Of a DNA stretch of 64,000 nucleotides, positions 1-7,502 are shown piece by piece. The stretch is from positions 186,001-250,000 of the forward strand of contig CAWGZJ010000003.1 of NCBI GenBank assembly GCA_963826975.1, given 5' to 3'. The stretch comes from Palsa-883 sp963826975 (lineage in GTDB: Bacteria; Pseudomonadota; Alphaproteobacteria; Acetobacterales; Acetobacteraceae). The notes under the pieces are model-generated. The model worked only from the letters and a program-made list of their open reading frames with translations, made no database searches and was not told the DNA's origin. The first letter of the stretch is position 1. Each line of letters begins with the position of its first letter. A program made the position numbers and the translations under genes.

Positions 1-1462
1 TCTTGGTGCGCTCGCCCGACGCCACGCGCAGCATCAACTCGAAGATCTGCTGGCCGCATTCCTGGACCGACAGATCGCCGTCCAGGATTGCGCCGCAGTT
101 TACGTCCATGTCGTCTTCCATGCGCTGGAACATGGGTGTGTTGGTTGCCAGCTTGATCGACGGCGCGGGCTTGCAGCCGAACACGCTGCCGCGGCCGGTG
201 GTGAAGCACACAAGGTTGGCGCCACCCGCCACCTGCCCGGTCGCCGCCACCGGATCGTAGCCGGGCGTGTCCATGAACACGAAGCCGCGTTTCGTTACGG
301 CCTCGGCGTAGGCCACCACGTCGACCAGGTTGGTGCTGCCAGCCTTTGCCATCGCGCCGAGCGACTTCTCCAGGATCGTTGTCAATCCGCCCAACTTGTT
401 GCCGGGCGAGGGGTTGGCGTTCATTTCGGCGCCCTCGCGCGCGGTGTAGTCTTCCCACCAGCGCATCAGGCCGACCAGTTTCTCGCCCACCTCGCGGCTG
501 ATCGCGCGGCGGGTCAGCAGGTGTTCCGCGCCGTAGGTTTCGGGCGTCTCCGACAGGATCACGGTGCCGCCGTGGCGCACCACGAGATCGCTCGCCACGC
601 CCAGCGCGGGATTGGCCGAGACGCCGGAATAGCCATCGGAACCGCCGCATTGCAGCGCTACGGTCAGTTCGCTGGCCGGCACCGCCACGCGCGTTACGGC
701 GTCGGCTTCCGCCAGCACGTCCTTCACGAAGGCGACCGAAGCCTCGACGGTCTTGCGCGTGCCGCCCATCGACTGGATGTCCATGTTGCGGATACGGTCC
801 GACAGGTGCTGTTCGTCCTTCAGGCCGCGGATCTGATTGACCTCGCAGCCGAGGCCCAGCACGACGACGTGGGAGAAGTTCACGTGCCGCGCGTAACCCG
901 CGAGCGTGCGGCGCAGCAGGCGCAGCGGTTCCTTCTCGGTCATGCCGCAGCCGGATTTGTGGGTCAGCGCCACCACGCCGTCGACATTGGGAAATCCGGC
1001 CAGCGGGTCGTCGCCGCTGAACGGGTTGCGGCGGAATACGCCGGAGACCAACTCGGCCACGTGGGCGGAACAATTCACGCTGGTCAGGATGCCGATGTAG
1101 TTGCGCGTTGCCACGCGGCCATCGGCGCGGCGGATGCCTTGGAAGGTGGCTTGTGGGTCGACGAACCGCGTGGGTTTCGCGTCTACACCATAGGCGTAGT
1201 CCTTGGCGAAGTCGCCCATTTCGCAGTTGTGCACGTGTACGTGCTGGCCGGGCGAGATTTGCGAGGACGCGAAGCCGATGATCTGGCCGTAGCGCCGGAT
1301 CGCGTCGGTCTTGGCGATCGCGCGCACGGCGACCTTGTGGCCGGCTGGGATCCGTTCCGCCGCCACGACGTTGTCGGCGACCGGGGCACCCGGTAGTAGC
1401 GTCGCGCGCGCGATCACCACGCCATCCTCGGGGTGCAGGCGGATTACCGGCGGGGGGGCCAT
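1..1462 (-). CDS. UxaA-family (altronate/galactarate-type) dehydratase, 3' end off window
   Basis: Members of this family dehydrate hexonates or hexarates (altronate, galactarate) to 2-keto-3-deoxy acids, usually with Fe2+, in the cytoplasm. The reading frame starts at the ATG at 1462 and is still open at base 1 (487 codons visible). The family is about 500-520 residues, so only the last few tens are missing. Residues about 10-85 form the N-terminal SAF domain. The family signature GIRRADGRVATRNY lies at 109-122, followed by GILTSVNCSA. The last visible residues, CGQQIFELMLRVASGERTK, match the family C-terminus. A dispersed hairpin repeat separates it from the upstream aldolase gene on the same strand, which suggests a sugar-acid catabolic pair (dehydratase plus retro-aldol). 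The exact substrate cannot be read from the sequence. Confidence 0.9.
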   Translation of the reverse strand, partial: MAPPPVIRLHPEDGVVIARATLLPGAPVADNVVAAERIPAGHKVAVRAIAKTDAIRRYGQIIGFASSQISPGQHVHVHNCEMGDFAKDYAYGVDAKPTRFVDPQATFQGIRRADGRVATRNYIGILTSVNCSAHVAELVSGVFRRNPFSGDDPLAGFPNVDGVVALTHKSGCGMTEKEPLRLLRRTLAGYARHVNFSHVVVLGLGCEVNQIRGLKDEQHLSDRIRNMDIQSMGGTRKTVEASVAFVKDVLAEADAVTRVAVPASELTVALQCGGSDGYSGVSANPALGVASDLVVRHGGTVILSETPETYGAEHLLTRRAISREVGEKLVGLMRWWEDYTAREGAEMNANPSPGNKLGGLTTILEKSLGAMAKAGSTNLVDVVAYAEAVTKRGFVFMDTPGYDPVAATGQVAGGANLVCFTTGRGSVFGCKPAPSIKLATNTPMFQRMEDDMDVNCGAILDGDLSVQECGQQIFELMLRVASGERTK

Positions 1463-1537
1463 GTGGGTACTCCGGGTTCGATCGAATTGTGTGCGTAATG
1501 AGTTGGGTGGAGCGGGTTAGCGGTACGGGCGGCGCGA

Positions 1538-1592
1538 CCCTCACCCTCGTCGCTTCGCGCCTTGACCTCTCCCGCAAACGCGGGAGAGGTAA
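1538..1592. repeat. Dispersed intergenic repeat, family 1, copy 1
   Basis: This is one of four near-identical copies (others at about 14109, 16298 and 32595). Each begins CCCTCACCCTCGTCGCTTCG and ends in a hairpin with stem CTCTCCCGC/GCGGGAGAG. It lies in the gap between the aldolase stop and the dehydratase start. There is no T-run after the stem, so a classic intrinsic terminator is unlikely. Confidence 0.85.
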
Positions 1593-1607
1593 GCGTGGTG
1601 CCTTGAT

Positions 1608-2387
1608 CTAGCTGGCGACGTTGCCGGCTGCCTTGCGAGTGGCCGTCACTGCTTCTTTCGCGGCGCGCGCCATCAGGCCGCTGTCGTTAGCGATCGTAAC
1701 GAAGCTGAACCCCATGCCGATCATGCGCGCGGCATAGGCGGCGGTGCCGTTGTGCAGCCCGGCGAACTTGCCGTGCTTCTTGCAGCTCGCCAGCAGCTTC
1801 TCGTAGATGCCGAGGATCCGAGGCTCCTCGCGGTCGAGCGTGGGGATCATGCCGAGCGACAGCCCCATGTCGGACGGACCGATATAGATGCCGCTGATGC
1901 CTGGCACACTCAGGATCTCGTCGATGTTGTCGATGCCGTCCTGCGTCTCGATCATCGGGATGACCAGCACTTCGTCGTTGGCGATCGACTGGTAGCTGGA
2001 CGCCTCGCCGTAAGCCGCGGCGCGGATCGGGCCGTTACTGCGTTTGCCCTTCGGCGGATACAGGCTGTAGGAGGCCAGGGCCTGCGCCTCGGCTTTGTTG
2101 TTCACCATTGGGCAGATGATGCCCCAGGCGCCGCCGTCCAGCGCCTTGCCGATGATGCCGGGCTCGTTCCACGGCACGCGCACCAGCGGCGTGATCGGGT
2201 GTTTGTCCATCGCCTGGAAGCACTGCACCATCGACTGGTAGTCCTGCACGCCGTGCTGCATGTCGACGGTGATGCTGTCCCAGCCGCACCCAGCCATCAC
2301 CTCGGCCGAGAAGCCGGACGGGATCGCCAGCCAGCCATTCACACACGCCTTGCCGGCCGCCAGCCGCGCCTTGAGCTTGTTCGCCAT
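1608..2387 (-). CDS. HpcH/HpaI-family class II aldolase (2-keto-3-deoxy acid aldolase)
   Basis: The 259-residue protein has the normal length for the HpaI/GarL/RhmA family. These Mg2+-dependent aldolases cleave 2-keto-3-deoxy sugar acids to pyruvate plus an aldehyde. The motif VDMQHG is at 41-46, the metal-binding stretch PMIETQDGIDNIDEIL lies mid-protein, and GIYIGPSDMGLSLG follows. The start at 2387 is supported by GAGGAAA just upstream. A much longer open frame exists on this strand, but its upstream part is antisense to the DUF1194 gene. The neighbouring UxaA-family dehydratase makes products of the kind this aldolase uses. By analogy with GarD/GarL the pair could degrade galactarate or glucarate, but this is inference. 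Confidence 0.9.
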   Translation of the reverse strand: MANKLKARLAAGKACVNGWLAIPSGFSAEVMAGCGWDSITVDMQHGVQDYQSMVQCFQAMDKHPITPLVRVPWNEPGIIGKALDGGAWGIICPMVNNKAEAQALASYSLYPPKGKRSNGPIRAAAYGEASSYQSIANDEVLVIPMIETQDGIDNIDEILSVPGISGIYIGPSDMGLSLGMIPTLDREEPRILGIYEKLLASCKKHGKFAGLHNGTAAYAARMIGMGFSFVTIANDSGLMARAAKEAVTATRKAAGNVAS

Positions 2388-2558
2388 TGGTGTTTCCTCA
2401 CTGCAAAAGAGACGGCTCACGCTAGGCTTGGGGGGCGGGAGCGTCAACGCGACGGCACTGCGCGCGAAGGCAACGGGGAATTTGCGGGCGGCGCCCTGGC
2501 CGTTTCGTTGACTGGATTGCACCGTGCGGACCGCGCCTGGATCGGGTTGAATGGTGGC

Positions 2559-3176
2559 ATGGACGCGGTGGATCTGGCGCTGGTGTTGGCGGTCGATGGC
2601 TCGGCCAGCGTCACCTATGAGGAGTTCGGGCTGATCGCCGGCGGCATGGCGGCGGCGCTGCGCGATCCGGTCGTGGTGCGCGGCCTGATCGGTGGTCCGG
2701 CGCGTGCCAGCATGTGCTCGTTGCTGTTGTGGTCGGGCGCCGGCGCGCAGGAGGTGTTGGCTGACTGGACGCTGATCGCGTCGCAGGCCGATGCGGCGGG
2801 ATTTGCTGATGCTGTCGATAACATGTCGCGGCTGGTGCCGGCCGGGCAGACCGCGATCGGCGAAGCGCTGCTGGCATCGCTGACCCTGCTCGCACATTTG
2901 CCGTCGCATTCCGCGCGCCAGGTGGTGGATGTGATCGGCGATGGGCGATCCAACGATGGCGTGCCGCCCGGCCCGATCCGCGATCGCATGGCGGCTGCCG
3001 GCGTCACGATCAACGGCCTGTGCATCCTGCATGAGGAACCCGATTTGTTGCAGTCCTACACCGAGGAGGTGATTGGCGGCCCGGGCGCCTTTGCGGTGAC
3101 CTGCGCGGCTTACGCCGACTTCACCGAGGCGATGCGCCAGAAGCTGACCCGCGAGATCAACGGACCGATCGTTTGA
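2559..3176 (+). CDS. DUF1194 von Willebrand factor A-like protein
   Basis: A 205-residue protein starting MDAVDLALVLAVDGSASV. It looks like a vWA fold with a MIDAS metal site: DGSAS at 13-17, the threonine in GQTAIGEAL, and the aspartate in VIGDGRSN. The family is widespread in alphaproteobacteria and usually described as DUF1194. Some members carry a signal peptide, but none is visible here. It is divergent from the aldolase gene and overlaps the next lipoprotein gene by 4 bases (TTGA), suggesting co-transcription. The biochemical role is unknown; a metal-dependent protein-binding adaptor is the usual inference for this fold. Confidence 0.8.
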   Translation: MDAVDLALVLAVDGSASVTYEEFGLIAGGMAAALRDPVVVRGLIGGPARASMCSLLLWSGAGAQEVLADWTLIASQADAAGFADAVDNMSRLVPAGQTAIGEALLASLTLLAHLPSHSARQVVDVIGDGRSNDGVPPGPIRDRMAAAGVTINGLCILHEEPDLLQSYTEEVIGGPGAFAVTCAAYADFTEAMRQKLTREINGPIV

Positions 3177-3907
3177 CGCTGGTGCGGGCTGTGTCCTCGT
3201 TGACCCGGGTCTCGCTGACTGGGCGCTGGTGGATCGGGCGCTCGTCAAGCAGAAAAGCCGGTGCCGGGGGGCGACGGCTTGCCCTGATGATCTGCCTGTC
3301 GTGCCTGCTTGCCGGTTGTGCCGGGCCGGCGCCCCCACCACCGGCGGACCTCACGGCCGGGCCGAAGACCGAGACGATCTTCCTGGTCGCGCGCGGCTGG
3401 CACACGGATGTCGGCGTGTTGGCGGCGCAGGCGGGTGACGCGCTTGGCGCGCTCCGCTCGAGGTTCCCTGGCGTCCACACATTGCTGATCGGCTTCGGCG
3501 AGCGCGCCTACCTGTTGCACCGTGACAACGACTTCGGCGACATGTTGGCGGCTTTGGTGCCGGGCGCGGGCGCGCTGCTGGTGACGGCGCTGCGCGACAC
3601 GCCTCAGTCGGCGTTCCCGGCGGGCGATGTGATCGTGCTGCATGTTTCGGTGCGCGGCCTTGCTCGGCTGACCGACTTCATTGCGCAATCATTCGAGCGT
3701 GCGCCCGACGGTGAGCTGCGCGAGATTGCCGACGGGCCGTATCCCGGCAGCCTGTTCTATGCATCGACCCGCACCTACAGTGCCGGATACACTTGCAACA
3801 CATGGACGGCCGAGGCAGTGCAGACCGCGGGCCTGCCGGTACATGCCGCCGGCGTGATATTCGCCGGCGAGGTGGCCGATCAGGCGCGGCGGATCGCGGG
3901 CGAGTAA
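3173..3907 (+). CDS. DUF2459 (TIGR02117-type) lipoprotein
   Basis: Up to 244 residues. A signal peptide with an RR n-region and hydrophobic stretch ends in the lipobox LLAGC (Cys about 49), so the mature protein should be lipid-anchored. Conserved family motifs follow: ARGWHTDVGV, GFGERAYLL and YSAGYTCNTWTAEA. The longest frame opens with TTG at 3173 overlapping the DUF1194 stop. In-frame alternatives exist, including ATG at 3287, but that one would leave a signal peptide of only 10 residues with no positive charge, so an upstream start is preferred. The function of DUF2459 is not established. Confidence 0.8.
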   Translation: MTLVRAVSSLTRVSLTGRWWIGRSSSRKAGAGGRRLALMICLSCLLAGCAGPAPPPPADLTAGPKTETIFLVARGWHTDVGVLAAQAGDALGALRSRFPGVHTLLIGFGERAYLLHRDNDFGDMLAALVPGAGALLVTALRDTPQSAFPAGDVIVLHVSVRGLARLTDFIAQSFERAPDGELREIADGPYPGSLFYASTRTYSAGYTCNTWTAEAVQTAGLPVHAAGVIFAGEVADQARRIAGE

Positions 3908-3937
3908 GCGTAGGGGAGGTCTACATCGGCACGGCGG

Positions 3938-4117
3938 CTATGGGCATGGGGGTGCCCCGCCACTCGGGCACATCACAGGCGAGATGAGTGGTGGGATGAC
4001 CGTTGAGTTGCCGCCTGCCGTCGACGGGGCGCTGCTGCTGACGGTGCACCCGCCGAGCACCAACGGCAGCAGAACCACGATCAGGCCGGCAATGCGCGCG
4101 TGACGTGGCACGCACAT
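3938..4117 (-). CDS. Mini-lipoprotein, tandem paralogue B
   Basis: A 59-residue predicted lipoprotein. The n-region RHARIAG and hydrophobic stretch LIVVLLPLVLGGC supply a lipobox, leaving a mature peptide of only about 36 residues rich in Ser, Pro and Gly that ends VMCPSGGAPPCP. It is a clear paralogue of the gene 65 bases upstream on the same strand: both share LPL..GC, SSS.P, an N[ST]T..PP stretch and a terminal VxCxxGxPPC. The start is ATG 4117, or GTG 4111 two codons in; neither has a strong ribosome site. Two conserved cysteines near the C-terminus could form a disulphide. Function unknown. Confidence 0.6.
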   Translation of the reverse strand: MCVPRHARIAGLIVVLLPLVLGGCTVSSSAPSTAGGNSTVIPPLISPVMCPSGGAPPCP

Positions 4118-4182
4118 ACCGCAAGATGTTCGCCGACGCGGCGGCCGATCAGCCGAAGCGGCGGCGTGCCAGGCGACGCTTG

Positions 4183-4344
4183 CTATTGGCATGGCGGCGG
4201 CTGACCGTTCGAGCAGACCACGGTCGAGCCGGGCGGCACGACGATCGTGGTGTTGTTTTTAGGCGGTGGGGGGCTGCTGCTGCTGAAGCTGCAGCCGGCG
4301 AATGCGAGTGGCAGCACCAAGAGGATCAGGCGAGTGGCGCGCAT
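4183..4344 (-). CDS. Mini-lipoprotein, tandem paralogue A
   Basis: A 53-residue predicted lipoprotein. The start at 4344 is well supported by AAGGA seven bases upstream. The signal sequence RATRLILLVLPLAFAGC ends in a lipobox. The mature part is SFSSSSPPPPKNN followed by a hydrophobic/proline stretch and the terminus VVCSNGQPPPCQ. It is followed by a shorter-signal paralogue at 3938-4117. Such short Cys/Pro-tailed lipoproteins escape many annotation pipelines. A surface or periplasmic structural role is possible but is not shown by the sequence. Confidence 0.65.
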   Translation of the reverse strand: MRATRLILLVLPLAFAGCSFSSSSPPPPKNNTTIVVPPGSTVVCSNGQPPPCQ

Positions 4345-4543
4345 GTGGGTGTCCTTGCGAATGAATGCGCCGCACGAAGGCGATGGGCGTGGTGCGTAGG
4401 TCACCTCGCCGTGGATGGTGCGGCACACGGAAGACGTGTTCTCAGACAGCTATCAACTTGGGCTGGCGGCACGGCGAGATTGTGACCGGTCGTTCACAAC
4501 CCGGTGAGGTATGGATAACGGCTGCGCTAGCGTGGGTGGGCGG

Positions 4544-4589
4544 GCGCCTTGCGGACGATTGGCGGGGTTGGCAGACTGACCGGTGCCAT
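4544..4589. repeat. Imperfect 46-bp direct repeat, left copy
   Basis: The segment begins GCGCCTTGCGG and contains GTTGGCAGACTG and GTGCCAT. A 42-bp match occurs at 5328-5369, immediately before the DUF3857 gene start. The two copies bracket the DUF5412-like gene, as if that gene had been inserted with duplication of the promoter-proximal DNA. Confidence 0.75.
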
Positions 4590-4662
4590 CAAGGCGCAAC
4601 CCGCGGCCGATTGAGGACGCTCGGTGCGTAACACGTCGGGTTGCCGCGGGTACTGACGATTT

Positions 4663-5085
4663 ATGATTTGGAATGCGATCGGTATCGGGCTTATCATCCT
4701 AATCCCTCTTACGGTTCTCTATTGGTTTTTCATCGGCTTCACCGGGAATGGTTGCACCGGGACGACCGTCACCGAGATTGCGTCACCGACTGGAGCGTGG
4801 AAGGCGTCCGTAGTCGACTGGTTATGCGAAAGTGCTTGGGTGACCCACATTACCTCCGAGGTCCAACTCGTCTCGGCCCGGGATGCAACCAAGAGCGCGG
4901 ACATCCTTGGCGTCGGCACCGGAGGACTCGACGATGAACGCCCGCGCATTGCCTGGACCGCCCCCGCTGTGCTCCAGGTCACCATTCCGGATCGCACCTA
5001 CCTCAAGGTGGGAACGCTCGAATACGATGGAATTCGCATCGATCTCCGCTACGATCTGAACGATGTCGGGTCGCGGGCGAGATAG
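4663..5085 (+). CDS. Membrane-anchored DUF5412-like protein
   Basis: A 140-residue protein with one N-terminal membrane segment (about residues 4-26, IGLIILIPLTVLYWFFIGF). A soluble domain follows, containing TEIASPTGAWKASVVDWLC and VQLVSARDA. The pattern 'S(P)xGxWKAxV...C...VxLV' resembles the small DUF5412 proteins of proteobacteria (from memory, not searched). The soluble part probably lies outside the membrane. Codon use is visibly more AT-rich than in the neighbours, and the gene sits between two copies of a direct repeat. Both suggest recent acquisition. Function unknown. Confidence 0.6.
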   Translation: MIWNAIGIGLIILIPLTVLYWFFIGFTGNGCTGTTVTEIASPTGAWKASVVDWLCESAWVTHITSEVQLVSARDATKSADILGVGTGGLDDERPRIAWTAPAVLQVTIPDRTYLKVGTLEYDGIRIDLRYDLNDVGSRAR

Positions 5086-5327
5086 TTGCGGCGCGGTGAG
5101 CTCTCGCCGGATAGAAAGCCTCTGAAGTCATGTCGCCCGAGCCGTTGCCGTAACGCCACGAACGAGCTATTGCCGGATGTTCGCGACATCAGCAGTGCGA
5201 CGCGAGATCGGCGCAGTCCCGGAACGCCACCGTGGAACCCGAGGAAGGTCGGACCCGCACCTGGTGCGAAACGCCAGGTCCTTCAGCCGTGAGTTCGGAG
5301 CCCGAGGTCGGGTGCCCGGGCAAATGC

Positions 5328-5369
5328 GCGCCTTGCGGCTGATCGGAGGCGTTGGCAGACTGGTGCCAT
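5328..5369. repeat. Imperfect direct repeat, right copy
   Basis: This is the second copy of the segment at 4544-4589. It ends in the ATG of the DUF3857 gene, so it probably represents the original upstream region of that gene. Confidence 0.7.
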
Positions 5370-7215
5370 GATGGCACGAATTTTCGCATCGACGCCGATA
5401 TTGCTGCTTGCGCTGGTGGGGCCGGCCTGGGCCGAGCATACGGTGCATGCCCGGATCGACCGCGACGTCGCCAGCTACGAGGTGCATCGCGACCTGACCT
5501 GGGTGCTGGTCGAAGAACTGGATATCACCCTGTTCACGCAGCGCGGCATTCACGCGAACGATCGCAGTGCCTGGACCTTCTATCCGGACAAGCAAACGCT
5601 GGAACTGGTCGAAGCGTGGGTCGACCAGCCCGATGGGACCCGTGTCACCGTACCGCCGACCGGCATCTTCACCCGCCCGAGCGCGGCCGCGCAAAGCGCA
5701 CCCGGCTTCGTCGACAGCCTGACCACCACAGTGCTGTTTCCGCAACTGCGCGAGGGCAGCCGCACCCATACCGTGTGGCGGCGGACCCAGAAGACGCCGG
5801 GCCTGTTCGGCTTCAACGCGCGGAGCGAGGCCACCTATCAGTGGGACACCGTCGTTGACGAAACCCGCATCGCGATACAAGCCGATGTCGACCTGCATTG
5901 GCGTGCGCGCGACTTCGAGGTGACCGACCGAACGGAGGACGGCATACGCCATATCGTCGCGCGTGTGCATGATCTGGCGGGCGAGGATGGCGAGGCGATG
6001 ATGGTGTCGACATCCGATTTTCAGCCGACGTTCGAGGCGACCACGCTGCCCGACATGTCGGCGACCGGCGCCATCGTCTATCGCGAATCGAAGGATCGCG
6101 CCGCAGTCACGCCGGAGATCTCGGCACTCGCCTCGCGGATCGCCGGCACGCGCACCGGGCTGGATGCGGCGCGCGCGATCTACGACTGGGTGGCCGGCAA
6201 CATCCGCTATATCGCGGTTTACCTGTCGCTCGACGCCGGCATGGTGTCGCACAGCGCGACCGAGGTCCTGCATAACGGCTATGGCGACTGCAAGGATTAC
6301 GTGGTCCTGATGCAGGCGCTGCTTGCCGCGCGCGGGATCGTCGGTGTGCCTGCGGGCATCGATTGGGGTGCGAGCTACGCGGACCCGGTATCGTGGGCAC
6401 CGTTTTCCACCAATCACCGGATCATCTACCTGCCGGAGTTCCAACACTTCGCCAATCCGACAGACCGCTATGCCGGGTTCGACGCGTTGGATCGTCGCCT
6501 GTCCGGCAAGCTGGCGGTGCTGGCGACGCCGGACGGCGCGGTCATCCGCACGCCGGCGTCCACACCCGAGGGCAATCGGTACCGGATGCAAAGTCGCCTG
6601 AGCCTGACTGCGGACGGTGCGATCGACGGCGTTGCCAGCTACGACATGTCGCCCAATACCGAGGAGTTCGCTCGCGCGCTGGTCAGCGGTACGTCCTCGA
6701 TGACGGATCTTGCCGAGCGGCTGCTGCAGCGCACGCTGGAAGGTGGCTTCGGCACGATGATGGCCGGTGATCCGCACGATTTGTCTCGGCCTTTTGCTCT
6801 GTCGGCCTCGTGGCACAGCGCACACGCGGTGAACGCGCAGGGTGACAGGATCTATCTGCGGGTGCCGGCTGGGCCTGACCTGCTGCCGCCTGGCCTGGAG
6901 CGCGGGAAGATCTCGCCGACCGGCAAGCGACTGCATCCCGAGCTGGCCGATGCGCGCGATCAGGAATGGGAGACGGTGATCACGCTGCCGGCTGGGTTGC
7001 GGGTGGAGCGGCTGCCCGACGACGTTGAGCTTGATACGGGCGTCGGCCGTTACACTGCGCACTATGTGCGACAGGGTGACGATATTGCCGTGTCGCGTAG
7101 TCTGTTCGTCAGTCGCGACGTGGTGGAGGCGGCTGATTATCCGACATTGGAACGGTTGCTGTACGCGGCGCTGGTCGATGCGCGGGCCGTTCTGGTGCTC
7201 GGGCACGCGGAGTAG
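5368..7215 (+). CDS. DUF3857 / transglutaminase-like exported protein
   Basis: A 615-residue protein. Residues 1-22 are a signal peptide cut after PAWA, placing it in the periplasm. An N-terminal DUF3857 domain spans roughly 40-230. It is followed by a transglutaminase-like core around 240-370 with the catalytic Cys in NGYGDCKDYVVLMQALL, His in FSTNHRIIYLPE and Asp in FANPTDR. The triad is intact, so peptidase or cross-linking chemistry is possible. The C-terminal third is beta-rich and less conserved. The second codon is also ATG (5371) and could be the start. No partner gene is visible, and the substrate is unknown for this family. Confidence 0.85.
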   Translation: MMARIFASTPILLLALVGPAWAEHTVHARIDRDVASYEVHRDLTWVLVEELDITLFTQRGIHANDRSAWTFYPDKQTLELVEAWVDQPDGTRVTVPPTGIFTRPSAAAQSAPGFVDSLTTTVLFPQLREGSRTHTVWRRTQKTPGLFGFNARSEATYQWDTVVDETRIAIQADVDLHWRARDFEVTDRTEDGIRHIVARVHDLAGEDGEAMMVSTSDFQPTFEATTLPDMSATGAIVYRESKDRAAVTPEISALASRIAGTRTGLDAARAIYDWVAGNIRYIAVYLSLDAGMVSHSATEVLHNGYGDCKDYVVLMQALLAARGIVGVPAGIDWGASYADPVSWAPFSTNHRIIYLPEFQHFANPTDRYAGFDALDRRLSGKLAVLATPDGAVIRTPASTPEGNRYRMQSRLSLTADGAIDGVASYDMSPNTEEFARALVSGTSSMTDLAERLLQRTLEGGFGTMMAGDPHDLSRPFALSASWHSAHAVNAQGDRIYLRVPAGPDLLPPGLERGKISPTGKRLHPELADARDQEWETVITLPAGLRVERLPDDVELDTGVGRYTAHYVRQGDDIAVSRSLFVSRDVVEAADYPTLERLLYAALVDARAVLVLGHAE

Positions 7216-7502
7216 GCGCCTGGGGCGGATTTCTGGGGCGTAGGGAAAAGGCCAGGCCGCGGAGTTGTTCCGGGGGTGGGGTATTCTGTCGTGGCGCCTC
7301 GGCGGAAGGCGCTACGCCCCCGGAACAAGTCCTGGGCGCGGCTTTTCCGCTTGACGTCCTCGGAACGAGTTCGCGGCATGGGTTTTCCGGCCGATGTCCC
7401 AGGTGGGCTTCTTGCGGTGTGCGACGTGGGGCGCCAGACTTGCGGTTGAAAGGCGCGGTTGGTTGATCGCGCCGTAAGATCAACGGGGGAATCTCCTAGC
7501 CA
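7216..7502. other. Intergenic region with degenerate family-5 repeat
   Basis: There is no convincing gene in these 287 bases. About 7281-7400 carries a degenerate copy of a dispersed element (GGCGGAAGGCGCTACGCCCC, then GGAACAAGTCCTG and CTTTTCCGC). It resembles the intact element at 13047-13206 and a fragment near 53218. Confidence 0.5.

Noticed and set aside
521..1396. Long + strand open frame (291 codons)
   Set aside because: It lies antisense to the UxaA-family gene, whose frame encodes clear family motifs. The + frame has low-complexity His/Gly/Arg content typical of GC-rich shadows.
1570..1592. Family-1 hairpins as Rho-independent terminators
   Set aside because: Stems are good but no T-tract follows, and copies occur in divergent gaps and inside an operon.
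1752..2558. N-terminal extension of the DUF1194 gene
   Set aside because: The extension is antisense to the aldolase. The MIDAS domain starts at MDAV, encoded at 2559.
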